DNA of 64,000 nt from contig NZ_WAIE01000001.1 of assembly GCF_008830225.1 (NCBI RefSeq), positions 1,240,001-1,304,000 of the forward strand. The letters run 5' to 3'. The notes under the pieces were generated by a model. The model was not told where the DNA came from, searched no databases, and saw only the letters and a list, made by a program, of their open reading frames with translations. The position numbers were made by a program, and so were the translations under genes. Position 1 is the stretch's first letter. Each line of letters opens with the position of its first letter. The DNA comes from Pseudodesulfovibrio senegalensis. GTDB taxonomy: Bacteria; Desulfobacterota; Desulfovibrionia; Desulfovibrionales; Desulfovibrionaceae. Below are positions 1 to 7,974 of the stretch, in pieces.

Positions 1-153
1 ATTTCTGACCATAACGTGCGTGAAACGCTGAATATTTGTGACCGCGCATACCTCGTATACGAAGGTACGATTATTCTTGAAGGCACGCCGGAAGTCATTG
101 TTCAGGACAGTCAGGCCAGACAGATTTATCTGGGCGAGGATTTTTGCCTCTAA
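1..153 (+). CDS. lptB: LPS export ABC transporter ATP-binding protein LptB, C-terminal fragment
   Basis: The window opens inside this gene; 50 codons and the stop are visible. The fragment starts ISDHNVRETLNICDRAYLV, which is the H-loop (switch histidine) end of an ABC ATPase in the form typical of LptB, followed by the usual EG..I.EGTPEVI tail. LptB is the cytoplasmic ATPase that powers lipopolysaccharide transport through LptFG. Lying directly upstream of rpoN is its standard position in Proteobacteria, which supports the call. The Walker motifs lie outside the window. Confidence 0.85.
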   Translation: MSDHNVRETLNICDRAYLVYEGTIILEGTPEVIVQDSQARQIYLGEDFCL

Positions 154-316
154 ATCCATTCTCCTCCATTCCCTGTACCGGCTTCGTCCGGATTGTTCCC
201 TTTTTCCCGAATTCCCGATTTACAGCGGCTGTGAACATTGGTACATTTTTTTCATGTAAAGAGTTTGATTTGAGGAAAAATAAAAGTCACAATAGGTTAT
301 GTTGATTCAAATTTAG

Positions 317-322
317 TATAAT
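317..322 (+). promoter_or_regulatory. possible -10 element upstream of rpoN
   Basis: The 266-base gap between lptB and rpoN is AT-rich and has no further gene. A perfect TATAAT at 317-322 lies about 100 bases before the rpoN start. The -35 region at the right distance (about 294-299) matches TTGACA poorly, so this is only a candidate promoter. Confidence 0.3.
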
Positions 323-419
323 TCGTTCCTGCTCATTGCGGATTGCACGAAATCCATGCAGGATAAATAAAAAATAACAACAAGTTTTTCCCAACAGGAA
401 AAATCGGAACGGTACGTAT

Positions 420-1832
420 ATGGGACTTGAACTCAGGCAACAACTCAAACTTTCTCAACAGCTTGTGATGACACCGCAATTACAGCAGGCAATCAAGCTG
501 CTGCAATTGTCGAGGCTTGAGCTGGTTGAAACCGTACAGCAAGAGTTGCTGGAGAATCCGTTTCTTGAAGAAACGGAAAATGAAGCCGTGTCCGAAGTCG
601 AAGACGATCGCTCCGCCACAGAAGATGCCAACGACGCCCTAGTCAAGGATGCAGACTGGGAGAACTATCTTGGTGAGTTTTCCAGTACTTCGAAACAATC
701 ACACTCCCGGGACGCAGAAATCCCGGAAGAGGGTATGTCTTTTGAGGCACGGCTGGCCTCCAAGCCTTCGCTCGAAGGACATCTGAGCTGGCAAATGCGC
801 CTTTCCAATTTTACGGATGAAGAAATTGCCGTAGGCGATGTTGTCGTTGGCAATCTCGACCACAACGGCTACCTCAAGGCCAGTGTGGACGAAATAATGT
901 CCATGATCCCTGTGGAAGCCGAACTTGTGGAAAAGGTGATCCGCAAGATGCAGCTGCTCGACCCTGTGGGCATAGCGGCTCGCACCCCCCAGGAATGTCT
1001 GCTGGTCCAGATGAAGGTAGCAGGGTTTGACAGCGATCCTGTTTTGGTTTCATTGGTCACCGATCATCTCGAGGACCTTGAAAAGCACCGGTACAAGCCC
1101 CTTGTGCGCAAATTCAAGATATCCATGGAGGATCTCAAATCCTATCTTGACCTCCTCCAAACCTTGGATCCCATGCCGGGGACGAATTTTTCCTCCACAG
1201 AACCACATTACGTCAGCCCCGATGTTTTCGTATACAAGTTCGGAGACGAGTTCGTCATCATGCTCAACGATGACGGCCTTCCCAGTCTTCAAATGAACTC
1301 CTTTTACGTGGATAATCTCAAGGCCAGCAACGAAAAGGAAAAGGATTATTTTTCCGAAAAAATGCGATCTGCCGCATGGCTGATGAAAAGCCTGTACCAA
1401 CGGCAACGTACGTTGTATAAAGTAGTTGAGAGCATTGTCAGATTTCAGAGGGACTTTTTTGAAGAGGGTGTGACCAAACTCAAGCCACTCATCCTGAAAG
1501 AGGTTGCCGAAGACATCAGCATGCATGAATCCACCGTGAGCCGGATCACGACCAATAAATACGTATCCACTCCCCACGGTATTTTTGAATTGAAATTCTT
1601 TTTCAACAGTGCTTTGGACTTGGGGGATGGCTCTCAGGTCGGCTCCGAGAGCGTCAAGGCACTCATCAAGCAACTTATAAGCGAGGAGAATCCGAAAAAA
1701 CCGCTCAGTGACGAAAAAATCGGTGAAATTCTGAAAGAAAAACTCGATGTAAACATCGCACGAAGAACCGTGGCAAAATATCGTTCTGCAATGGGCATTG
1801 CCTCATCTTCAAAGCGAAAGGAGTTTTTCTAA
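420..1832 (+). CDS. rpoN: RNA polymerase sigma-54 factor RpoN
   Basis: 470 aa, normal length for the family. The N-terminal region I is glutamine- and leucine-rich (LRQQLKLSQQLVMTPQLQQA), the part that binds enhancer-binding AAA+ activators. It is followed by an acidic stretch (about residues 60-110), the core-binding domain, a helix-turn-helix around ESTVSRITTNKYV and the RpoN box ARRTVAKYR near the C-terminus, which reads the -24 element. It directs RNA polymerase to sigma-54 promoters, in these bacteria often for flagella, nitrogen and energy metabolism. It sits between lptB and hpf in the conserved cluster. The ATG is the first good start in frame. Confidence 0.97.
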   Translation: MGLELRQQLKLSQQLVMTPQLQQAIKLLQLSRLELVETVQQELLENPFLEETENEAVSEVEDDRSATEDANDALVKDADWENYLGEFSSTSKQSHSRDAEIPEEGMSFEARLASKPSLEGHLSWQMRLSNFTDEEIAVGDVVVGNLDHNGYLKASVDEIMSMIPVEAELVEKVIRKMQLLDPVGIAARTPQECLLVQMKVAGFDSDPVLVSLVTDHLEDLEKHRYKPLVRKFKISMEDLKSYLDLLQTLDPMPGTNFSSTEPHYVSPDVFVYKFGDEFVIMLNDDGLPSLQMNSFYVDNLKASNEKEKDYFSEKMRSAAWLMKSLYQRQRTLYKVVESIVRFQRDFFEEGVTKLKPLILKEVAEDISMHESTVSRITTNKYVSTPHGIFELKFFFNSALDLGDGSQVGSESVKALIKQLISEENPKKPLSDEKIGEILKEKLDVNIARRTVAKYRSAMGIASSSKRKEFF

Positions 1833-1872
1833 CAGGGCTTGTCAAATACCCACAAACTCAGGAGGGTAGTCC

Positions 1873-2421
1873 ATGAACATCAGCTTCACCTTCAAGAACT
1901 TCGATCCGTCCGACCATCTCAAGAAGTATGCTGAAAAGCGCTTTGGAAAACTCGGCAAGTACGTGTCCCATTCTGACACGGCCGAGCTCAAGGTCAATCT
2001 CATGGTTGAGAAGTTTCGCCAGAAGGCCGATGTTGTGCTCAATGCGGACAATATTCATTTGTCTGCGTTTGAAACATCGGAGGACATGTATTCAAGCATC
2101 GACTTGGTGCTGGACAAGCTGGAAGCGCAATTGCGCAAATTACGCGAAAAGATGAAGGATCGCGGCAAGAAGGCCCGAGCCAACAAGGTCGTCCAGATGG
2201 ACTATCTGTCTTTTTTGGAAAAGGAATCCGGCAACTGGACCCCGACAATCGTCGGCAGTGACTCCTATGAGCCCAAACCCATGTCCGTGGACGAGGCAGC
2301 CATGCAGCTGGACACCACGGACGGCGAATTCCTTGTCTTTCGCAATGCCGACACCGAAGGCATCAACGTCATTTATAAACGAAACAACGGCGATTTCGGA
2401 TTGATCGATCCTGGACACTGA
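1873..2421 (+). CDS. hpf: Ribosome hibernation promoting factor, long form
   Basis: 182 aa. The N-terminal about 100 residues match the sigma-54 modulation/S30EA fold (start MNISFTFKNFDPSDHLKKYA), and a second C-terminal domain (about residues 125-182) contains EFLVFRNADTEGINVIYKR, the dimerisation domain that defines long HPF. Long HPF alone can pair two 70S ribosomes into 100S dimers in stationary phase. A strong AGGAGG Shine-Dalgarno at 1860-1865 fixes the start. It lies 40 bases after rpoN and 2 bases before ptsN, so it is co-transcribed with them. Confidence 0.95.
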   Translation: MNISFTFKNFDPSDHLKKYAEKRFGKLGKYVSHSDTAELKVNLMVEKFRQKADVVLNADNIHLSAFETSEDMYSSIDLVLDKLEAQLRKLREKMKDRGKKARANKVVQMDYLSFLEKESGNWTPTIVGSDSYEPKPMSVDEAAMQLDTTDGEFLVFRNADTEGINVIYKRNNGDFGLIDPGH

Positions 2422-2423
2422 TC

Positions 2424-2873
2424 ATGAAACTTGGTGATTATCTTCAAGAGGCCTACATCGTCCCGGAACTTTCGGGAAGCAGCAAGAAACAGGTTCTGAC
2501 AGAACTTGTGGCCCCCCTTGAAAAGGACAATAATGGAATGGACACGGACCAGGCGGTCCGTGTCCTTCTTGAACGGGAAGAACTCGGAACCACGGGAATC
2601 GGCGACGGTATAGCCATTCCCCATGGAAAACTGGATGCCATCGACAGGATTTCTGTGGTTGTGGGCAGAAGCACCAAAGGCATTGAATACGAAGCGCTGG
2701 ACTTCAAGCCCTGCCACATTTTTTTTCTTGTCATGGCTCCGGAGCAGGTGGCCGGAATGCACCTGCGACTGCTGGCCCATATCTCTCGTCTGCTCAAGGA
2801 TGAACACTTCCGTCAGGAATTTCTCAAGGCCGAAGACGCCAAGGCTCTTTGGCAAATCTTGAAAAACGCCTAA
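2424..2873 (+). CDS. ptsN: PTS IIA-like nitrogen-regulatory protein PtsN
   Basis: 149 aa, one EIIA-Fru/Ntr domain. The phosphorylatable histidine is in GIGDGIAIPHGKL (about residue 66), as in EIIA-Ntr. The protein receives phosphate from a PTS phosphocarrier and regulates other proteins rather than moving sugar. No EIIB or EIIC domain is attached. The gene begins 2 bases after hpf; the downstream gene rapZ begins close to its end, the same order as in many Proteobacteria. Confidence 0.93.
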   Translation: MKLGDYLQEAYIVPELSGSSKKQVLTELVAPLEKDNNGMDTDQAVRVLLEREELGTTGIGDGIAIPHGKLDAIDRISVVVGRSTKGIEYEALDFKPCHIFFLVMAPEQVAGMHLRLLAHISRLLKDEHFRQEFLKAEDAKALWQILKNA

Positions 2874-2890
2874 CCAACAAGGATTTCATT

Positions 2891-3766
2891 TTGTCTTCAA
2901 CATTTCCGGTCATCCTTGTCACCGGTTTATCCGGATCGGGAAAAAGTACAGCTCTCCGGGTTTTTGAAGACCTTGGCTATTTCTGTGTGGACGGCCTGCC
3001 CACAGCAATGCTCCCGAAGCTGGCCGAGATGTTTCAACCCAAGACAACCCAGCATCGTGGTCTTGTACTTGGGATGGATCTCCGTCAAAGCGATTTCATT
3101 CAGGAATGGGAAGAAGCCAATCAACAATTGGAAAAAATGGGCATAGACCTGACCATTCTGTTTCTTGAATGCCGCGCGGAAACTCTGGTCACACGCTATG
3201 CCACCACGCGGCGCCTGCATCCTTTGGAATCCAGGAACCTCGGGCTTGAACAGGCCTTGGAAATGGAAAAGGAAGTACTTGATCCCATAAGGGATTCCGC
3301 CGATCTGGTGTTGGACACCACGGACTATTCCATCCACGATCTGCGAAGAATTCTCCAAGAGAAATGGACTGATATTGAAAACAACCCGCGCGGAATGCGT
3401 GTGCGTGTGGTGACGTTCGGGTTCAAGTATGGCGTTCCACTGGAGGCGGATCTTGTTTTTGACCTCCGCTTTCTTCCAAACCCTTATTTTGATGAAAAAC
3501 TACGGGAGCTTTCCGGCAAGGATGCACAGGTGTCTGATTATGTGCTCAAAACCGACCCCGGATCGACGTTCATGCAACGCTTCACGGACTTCATGATCTA
3601 CCTCCTGCCTTTATATGCCGAAGAGGGCAGACACAGGATCACTGTGGCCATAGGCTGCACAGGAGGAAGGCACAGGTCCGTTTCCGTCGCGGAAAGTCTT
3701 TTCAGCCAATTACGCGAAGCCGGATATTCCTCTACAATCGAACACAGACATCTGGAGTTGGGATAA
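2891..3766 (+). CDS. rapZ: RNase adapter protein / nucleotide-binding protein RapZ
   Basis: P-loop protein with Walker A GLSGSGKST near the N-terminus and the conserved C-terminal block GCTGGRHRSV. The family (YvcJ/RapZ) binds nucleotides and, in enterobacteria, an RNA controlling GlmS; its target here is unknown. I take the TTG at 2891 as start because AAGGA lies 7 bases before it (2879-2883), giving 291 aa; an upstream TTG at 2849 would overlap ptsN by 25 bases and lacks such a site. It stands between ptsN and three mannose-PTS genes, as in related bacteria. Confidence 0.93.
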   Translation: MSSTFPVILVTGLSGSGKSTALRVFEDLGYFCVDGLPTAMLPKLAEMFQPKTTQHRGLVLGMDLRQSDFIQEWEEANQQLEKMGIDLTILFLECRAETLVTRYATTRRLHPLESRNLGLEQALEMEKEVLDPIRDSADLVLDTTDYSIHDLRRILQEKWTDIENNPRGMRVRVVTFGFKYGVPLEADLVFDLRFLPNPYFDEKLRELSGKDAQVSDYVLKTDPGSTFMQRFTDFMIYLLPLYAEEGRHRITVAIGCTGGRHRSVSVAESLFSQLREAGYSSTIEHRHLELG

Positions 3767-3769
3767 ATC

Positions 3770-4198
3770 ATGTCCGAATCAACCAAGTCCATTGGCGTTG
3801 TCGTGGTCACACACGGTAATTTCGGAGAAGAACTTGTGCGTGCGGCTGAAACAGTCCTCGGTGAGCAGGAGCGATGCTTTGCCGTCAGCGTCGACGTCAA
3901 CAGGGAAGTGGACGCCACAGTGGAAACCATTCGCGCCAAGGCCAAACAAGCGGATGTCGGGGCAGGAGTCCTGCTCTTGACCGACCTGTTCGGCGGCTCT
4001 CCCACAACTCTCAGCCTTTCACTGCTGAAAGAAAACGAAATCGAGGTGGTTGCCGGCGTCAACCTGCCCATGATCATCAAGGCGTTGCAGGGACGGGATA
4101 TGAAATTATCGGATATGGCCGCCGCTGTCAGGGATGCAGGCCTGCAGGGCATCGTGGTGGCCGGAGAACTGCTGCGCAAACGTACGGCAAAAAAATAG
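3770..4198 (+). CDS. PTS mannose/fructose-family EIIA component
   Basis: 142 aa. The opening hydrophobic strand ends in VVVTHGNFGEELV, whose His is the phosphorylation site of EIIA-Man domains, and LLTDLFGGSPTTLSL is the second signature of the fold. In a complete system it passes phosphate from HPr to EIIB. It starts 3 bases after rapZ and is followed by EIIB and EIIC, so the three are one transcription unit. The sugar is not evident, and a purely regulatory role is possible because no EIID is seen. Confidence 0.9.
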   Translation: MSESTKSIGVVVVTHGNFGEELVRAAETVLGEQERCFAVSVDVNREVDATVETIRAKAKQADVGAGVLLLTDLFGGSPTTLSLSLLKENEIEVVAGVNLPMIIKALQGRDMKLSDMAAAVRDAGLQGIVVAGELLRKRTAKK

Positions 4199-4203
4199 GA
4201 TTT

Positions 4204-4659
4204 ATGCCAATGGATTGGGTTCGTATAGACAATCGCCTCATTCATGGGCAAATCATCGAGACATGGTTGCCGTATACAGGCGTTAAAACCATAGTTGTCG
4301 CCAATGACCAGTTGGCTGCCGACATCATGCAGCAGCAGATCATGACCCTGGCAATTCCGGGTAACATCGAAAGCATATTTGTTTCGGTTGGTGCGCTCGA
4401 AACCGCGATTGAAACGCTCAACTCGGATTACCTCATCCTCTTCAACAACTGTGCGGACGCACGCCGGGCCTATGAACAGGGCGTTGCCTTTGAAACGCTC
4501 AACATCGGTAACGTGCATTACAGCCCGGGCAAACGGCAATTGTCCCCCAGTGTGGCGGTCAATGAAGAAGACGAAGCCTGTTTGCGTTTTTTTGCCAAAA
4601 ACGGAATCGACCTCGACTTCAGGTGTGTCCCCAACGATACTGTGCAGGTCAAGTGGTGA
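4204..4659 (+). CDS. PTS mannose/sorbose-family EIIB component
   Basis: 151 aa from the ATG at 4204. The motif WVRIDNRLIHGQII holds the active-site histidine of the EIIB-Man/Sor family (VRIDxRLIHGQ). It would accept phosphate from the EIIA gene product just upstream. The open frame extends further 5' but the upstream part overlaps EIIA in another frame and has no family similarity. The next gene begins 2 bases downstream. Confidence 0.9.
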   Translation: MPMDWVRIDNRLIHGQIIETWLPYTGVKTIVVANDQLAADIMQQQIMTLAIPGNIESIFVSVGALETAIETLNSDYLILFNNCADARRAYEQGVAFETLNIGNVHYSPGKRQLSPSVAVNEEDEACLRFFAKNGIDLDFRCVPNDTVQVKW

Positions 4660-4661
4660 GT

Positions 4662-5369
4662 ATGTCTGTGGGAACTGTCGGCTGGTTTGCGCTCGTATCG
4701 CTTTTTTTTGCCGTCTTTTCCCTGTTCAGGAATACAATCAGCCTTGGCCTTCTCGAACGTCCGCTGGTTATCGGTCTTTTTTGGGGCGCTTTCTCGAATA
4801 ATTACGAAATGGCACTGAGTATCAGCATTTTCTTTGAACTTTTCTGGCTCGACCTTATTCCGGCAGGAACCTATATTCCACCACATCTCACGGCTACGAC
4901 CTTTGCAACCCTCAGTCTGTGCACATGGCTCAATGCTTCCGCTCCCGGTCAGGTTCTGGCCATCATCTTTGCTTGTATGCCTTTGGCATGGGCCGGAGCC
5001 CGGCTCGAAGGCTTGCTGCGCGAAAAGCAACGCAAAAGCTACAACCAACTGTTGAATTGGTCCAGAAAGCCGCTGGACCCAAGACTTCCGGGCCTGTTGA
5101 TCGCACGCTCCACACTGACCGCATTCGCAGGATCCTGGGTTTTGTTTTTTATAACGATCCTCGCCCTGTACTGGGTACTGGACTGGTTTCTGTATAATTT
5201 TTCAAGTTTTCTCCAAAGCCTCGACATTACATGGCCCCACCTCTGGATAACGGCAACATTGGGAGGCGTCATGGCCCTCCGTCTTCGCCGGGCCTATGTC
5301 GTGCTGAGTATCGGGATCGCTTTTGTTCTTTTTTTCTCAATCTGGCCCGGAATAGCTTGGCAGCCGTAA
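4662..5369 (+). CDS. PTS mannose/sorbose-family EIIC membrane component
   Basis: 235 aa, strongly hydrophobic, with about six or seven predicted membrane spans. The overall pattern, including LGLLERPLVIGLFWG and the ELFWLDLIPAGTYIPP stretch, resembles the EIIC (sorbose-type) permease subunit. I start at ATG 4662 just after the EIIB stop; an earlier ATG at 4623 lies inside EIIB. Mannose-family transporters normally need an EIID partner, which is not encoded next to it; the following gene is a pyrophosphatase. Function is therefore less certain than family. Confidence 0.8.
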   Translation: MSVGTVGWFALVSLFFAVFSLFRNTISLGLLERPLVIGLFWGAFSNNYEMALSISIFFELFWLDLIPAGTYIPPHLTATTFATLSLCTWLNASAPGQVLAIIFACMPLAWAGARLEGLLREKQRKSYNQLLNWSRKPLDPRLPGLLIARSTLTAFAGSWVLFFITILALYWVLDWFLYNFSSFLQSLDITWPHLWITATLGGVMALRLRRAYVVLSIGIAFVLFFSIWPGIAWQP

Positions 5370-5448
5370 GAGATTGTGATAATCCGAACATTCTGAAAAT
5401 GACTTGATCAACAATTTTTCTCAAGTAATTTCAATAGGAGGACTTGAT

Positions 5449-6369
5449 ATGGCTATCGTAGTTGTTGGACACAAAAACCCGGATACCGACACCATTGCTT
5501 CCGCTATCGCGGTTGCTGATCTTTGGACCAAGCGCGGCATGGAAGCCAAGCCCATTGCACAGGGTGAAATTGCTCCCGAATCCGCTTTTGTTCTGGAAAA
5601 ATTCGGTTTTTCCGCCCCGGAAGTGGTGACTGACGCCACGGACAAGCAGATCATTCTGGTCGACCACACCGACCTGTCCCAGTCCATGGACAATCTGGAA
5701 AAGGGCGAAATCGTCGCCGTTGTCGACCACCACAAGCTGGGCGACGTGACCACTCCCAACCCGCTGGAAATGTGGGTTTGGCCTGTTGGCTGCACCGGCA
5801 CCGTGATCAAGGCAATGTATGATTTCTACGGCGTTGAAGTTCCCAAGAACATCGCCGGCATCCTGCTCTGTGCCATTCTGAGCGACACCGTCATGTTCAA
5901 ATCCGTGACCTGCACCGACGCTGACAAGAAAGCTGTCGACGAACTGGCCAAGATCGCCGGCGTTGCCGACGTGATGGCTCTGGGCATGGAAATGTTCAAG
6001 GTCAAGTCCGCTGTTGACGGCGCTTCCGCCAACGAACTGGTCTTCCGCGACTACAAGGACTTCGACATGTCCGGCAACAAGGTCGGCATCGGCCAGCTGG
6101 AAGTCGTGGACCTGTCCATGCTGGACTCCCACAAGGAAGGTCTGCAGGCTGAAATCGAAAAGGTCAAGGCCGATGGCCGCCACTCCGTTTTCCTGCTGCT
6201 GACCGACATCATGAAGGAAGGTTCCGAAATGCTGATCGCCTCTGACGACGTTTCCGTTGTCGAAAAGGCTTTTGGCAAGGCTCCCGAAGGCAAGTCCATC
6301 TGGCTGGAAGGCGTCATGAGCCGCAAAAAGCAGGTTGCTCCCAACTTCATCAAGGCTTTTGAAGGCTAA
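5449..6369 (+). CDS. ppaC: Manganese-dependent inorganic pyrophosphatase (family II)
   Basis: 306 aa DHH-family phosphoesterase. Metal-binding motifs are GHKNPDTDT at the N-terminus and VDHHKLGD around residue 97; the C-terminal DHHA2 domain has the SRKKQV motif. It hydrolyses pyrophosphate, a key reaction in sulfate reducers because ATP sulfurylase releases PPi when activating sulfate. There is no CBS/DRTGG insert, so it is the simple, unregulated form. Start at ATG 5449 follows AGGAGG at 5436-5441. Codon use is markedly biased to C-ending codons, as expected for a highly expressed gene. A strong terminator follows. Confidence 0.97.
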   Translation: MAIVVVGHKNPDTDTIASAIAVADLWTKRGMEAKPIAQGEIAPESAFVLEKFGFSAPEVVTDATDKQIILVDHTDLSQSMDNLEKGEIVAVVDHHKLGDVTTPNPLEMWVWPVGCTGTVIKAMYDFYGVEVPKNIAGILLCAILSDTVMFKSVTCTDADKKAVDELAKIAGVADVMALGMEMFKVKSAVDGASANELVFRDYKDFDMSGNKVGIGQLEVVDLSMLDSHKEGLQAEIEKVKADGRHSVFLLLTDIMKEGSEMLIASDDVSVVEKAFGKAPEGKSIWLEGVMSRKKQVAPNFIKAFEG

Positions 6370-6392
6370 TATCTGGTCGGTAATGACTGTTC

Positions 6393-6428
6393 AGCCCGCC
6401 GGCAGCAATGTCGGCGGGCTTTTTGTTT
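6393..6428 (+). terminator. rho-independent terminator after ppaC
   Basis: Perfect 9-bp stem AGCCCGCCG/CGGCGGGCT (6393-6401 with 6412-6420) followed by TTTTGTTT. Confidence 0.9.
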
Positions 6429-6538
6429 ATTCAGGGGTATGCCCATACGTTATTGTGATTTTTGTCACATGATGATGGGCCATTCAGACAGATCAAACTC
6501 GAGTTGCCTTCTCGCAACGCATTTTGTACTCGCTCTAT

Positions 6539-7909
6539 ATGACGTCACAACCGCGCCAACACATACAGCTTCTGATTGCCATTTTTATCGTACTTGCCGC
6601 AGGCACGATGGGGTACATGTTCCTGGAAACAGGGTGGAGCCTACTTGATGCCCTGTACATGACCGTCATAACCATCACCACCATCGGCTTTGGTGAAATA
6701 CACGAACTCTCCACAGCAGGGCGCATCTTTACCATAGGACTCATTTTTACAGGTCTCGGCCTTGCTGCCGTCTTTGCAACACAGGTGGCCAAGGTAATCG
6801 TGCAAGCCGGGGCTCGAAACCTTTATGAGAAACGCAAGATGAAAGACAGAATCAACAAAGTGTCATCCCACACGCTTGTTTGCGGATATGGCAAGATCGG
6901 CAGGGCCATCTGCCTCAAACTTTTCGAATTGGGGCTTGATTTCGTGGTAGTGGATTCAAAGGAAGAGCAATTGGGGGAAGCCAGGCAACGAGGGTATTTG
7001 GCACTGTGTGGCGATGCTGCTGTCGATGGCGTATTGCTTTCCGCAGGTATTCGCAAAGCCGAATACATAGTACTGTGCATTAACGACGATGCGGCCAACA
7101 TCAATATTTCCCTGGCTGCACGAGAACTGAATCCAGACATATACATCGTTGCCCGGGGTTCGGACCCGGCCATTGAGTACCGTATGCTGCGGGCCGGAGC
7201 CAATACGGTGGTTTATCCGCTGGCACTGGGAGGAGAGCAGATTGCCCACATCCTTGCTCGGCAGGCCGGTGTCACCGAATCCCCGGCGGTGGAAAATGGC
7301 CACAACGCTGTCATGGGGCATGGCCTGAAGATATTTCGCAACCTGGGCGACGCTCCGGTTTCCGTCAAGGATGCGCTGCAACAGACAGCAGGCATTGCCG
7401 CCATTGCCCTGAAACGAATCGACGGCGCGGAAACCGAAAACCCGTCAAATGAACTCCTTCTGGCGCATGGGGATTCCTTGCTCGTACTGGTCCGCTCGGA
7501 CGAATGTTCAGACTGCCATCTTGCAAACGCCATACGCTGGTCCGACAAACTCTTGCTCGGCATACCAAGCATTGACTCGGAACATCGTGTTTTGGTCAAA
7601 TATGCGGAGGACTTCCAAAAAGCCATCAATGAAAATGCCGGACATGAAGCGATCGCACGCCTTTTTGACCGTCTTCTCGAATACACCACCAGCCACTTTG
7701 CCCGCGAGGAAGCGCTCATGCAGAAACGGGAATATCCTCATATGGAAGAACACGTAAACGAACATCGACGCATCACGCGTGAGGTCATGGAATTGAACAG
7801 GGACAAACGGTACGTGTTTCCGGCCAGTGTGGACAGTTTTCTTGAAGACTGGATAATCAACCACATTAACCAGACAGATCGGCAATATGTGGAATATTTA
7901 AAAAAATGA
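6539..7909 (+). CDS. K+ channel with RCK (TrkA) domain fused to bacteriohemerythrin
   Basis: 456 aa from ATG 6539 (a TTG at 6524 is possible; neither has a clear ribosome site). Domain order: two membrane helices (about 9-29 and 61-88) enclosing a pore loop with selectivity filter TTIGFGE (47-53); RCK_N domain with the Rossmann motif GYGKIGRA (about 117-124); an RCK_C domain (about 255-325); then hemerythrin (about 342-456). The hemerythrin part keeps all seven diiron ligands: His349, His386, Glu390, His405, His409, His442, Asp447. Such a protein would be a K+ conductance gated by NAD(H)/ligand binding and possibly by O2 binding. Gene stands alone between two terminators. Confidence 0.93.
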   Translation: MTSQPRQHIQLLIAIFIVLAAGTMGYMFLETGWSLLDALYMTVITITTIGFGEIHELSTAGRIFTIGLIFTGLGLAAVFATQVAKVIVQAGARNLYEKRKMKDRINKVSSHTLVCGYGKIGRAICLKLFELGLDFVVVDSKEEQLGEARQRGYLALCGDAAVDGVLLSAGIRKAEYIVLCINDDAANINISLAARELNPDIYIVARGSDPAIEYRMLRAGANTVVYPLALGGEQIAHILARQAGVTESPAVENGHNAVMGHGLKIFRNLGDAPVSVKDALQQTAGIAAIALKRIDGAETENPSNELLLAHGDSLLVLVRSDECSDCHLANAIRWSDKLLLGIPSIDSEHRVLVKYAEDFQKAINENAGHEAIARLFDRLLEYTTSHFAREEALMQKREYPHMEEHVNEHRRITREVMELNRDKRYVFPASVDSFLEDWIINHINQTDRQYVEYLKK

Positions 7910-7923
7910 GCGAAACTTAACAA

Positions 7924-7962
7924 AAAACACCCCGATCGTGTAAGCGACCGGGGTGTTTTTTT
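7924..7962. terminator. bidirectional terminator between channel gene and dapA
   Basis: AACACCCCGATCG paired with CGACCGGGGTGTT (one mismatch), flanked by A-run on the left and T-run on the right, so it can end transcripts from both sides. Confidence 0.85.
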
Positions 7963-7974
7963 CATTGATAAAGA

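Noticed and set aside
38-259. 73-aa plus-strand frame at the left edge
   Set aside because: It lies out of frame over the lptB end and reads on into the intergenic region without any support.
2849-2890. Upstream TTG start of rapZ
   Set aside because: It overlaps ptsN by 25 bases and has no ribosome site, whereas TTG 2891 has AAGGA at 7 bases.
5404-5431. TTGATC-16-TAATTT as promoter of ppaC
   Set aside because: Transcription would begin at about 5438, inside the Shine-Dalgarno at 5436-5441, so translation would fail. ppaC may be read from upstream.
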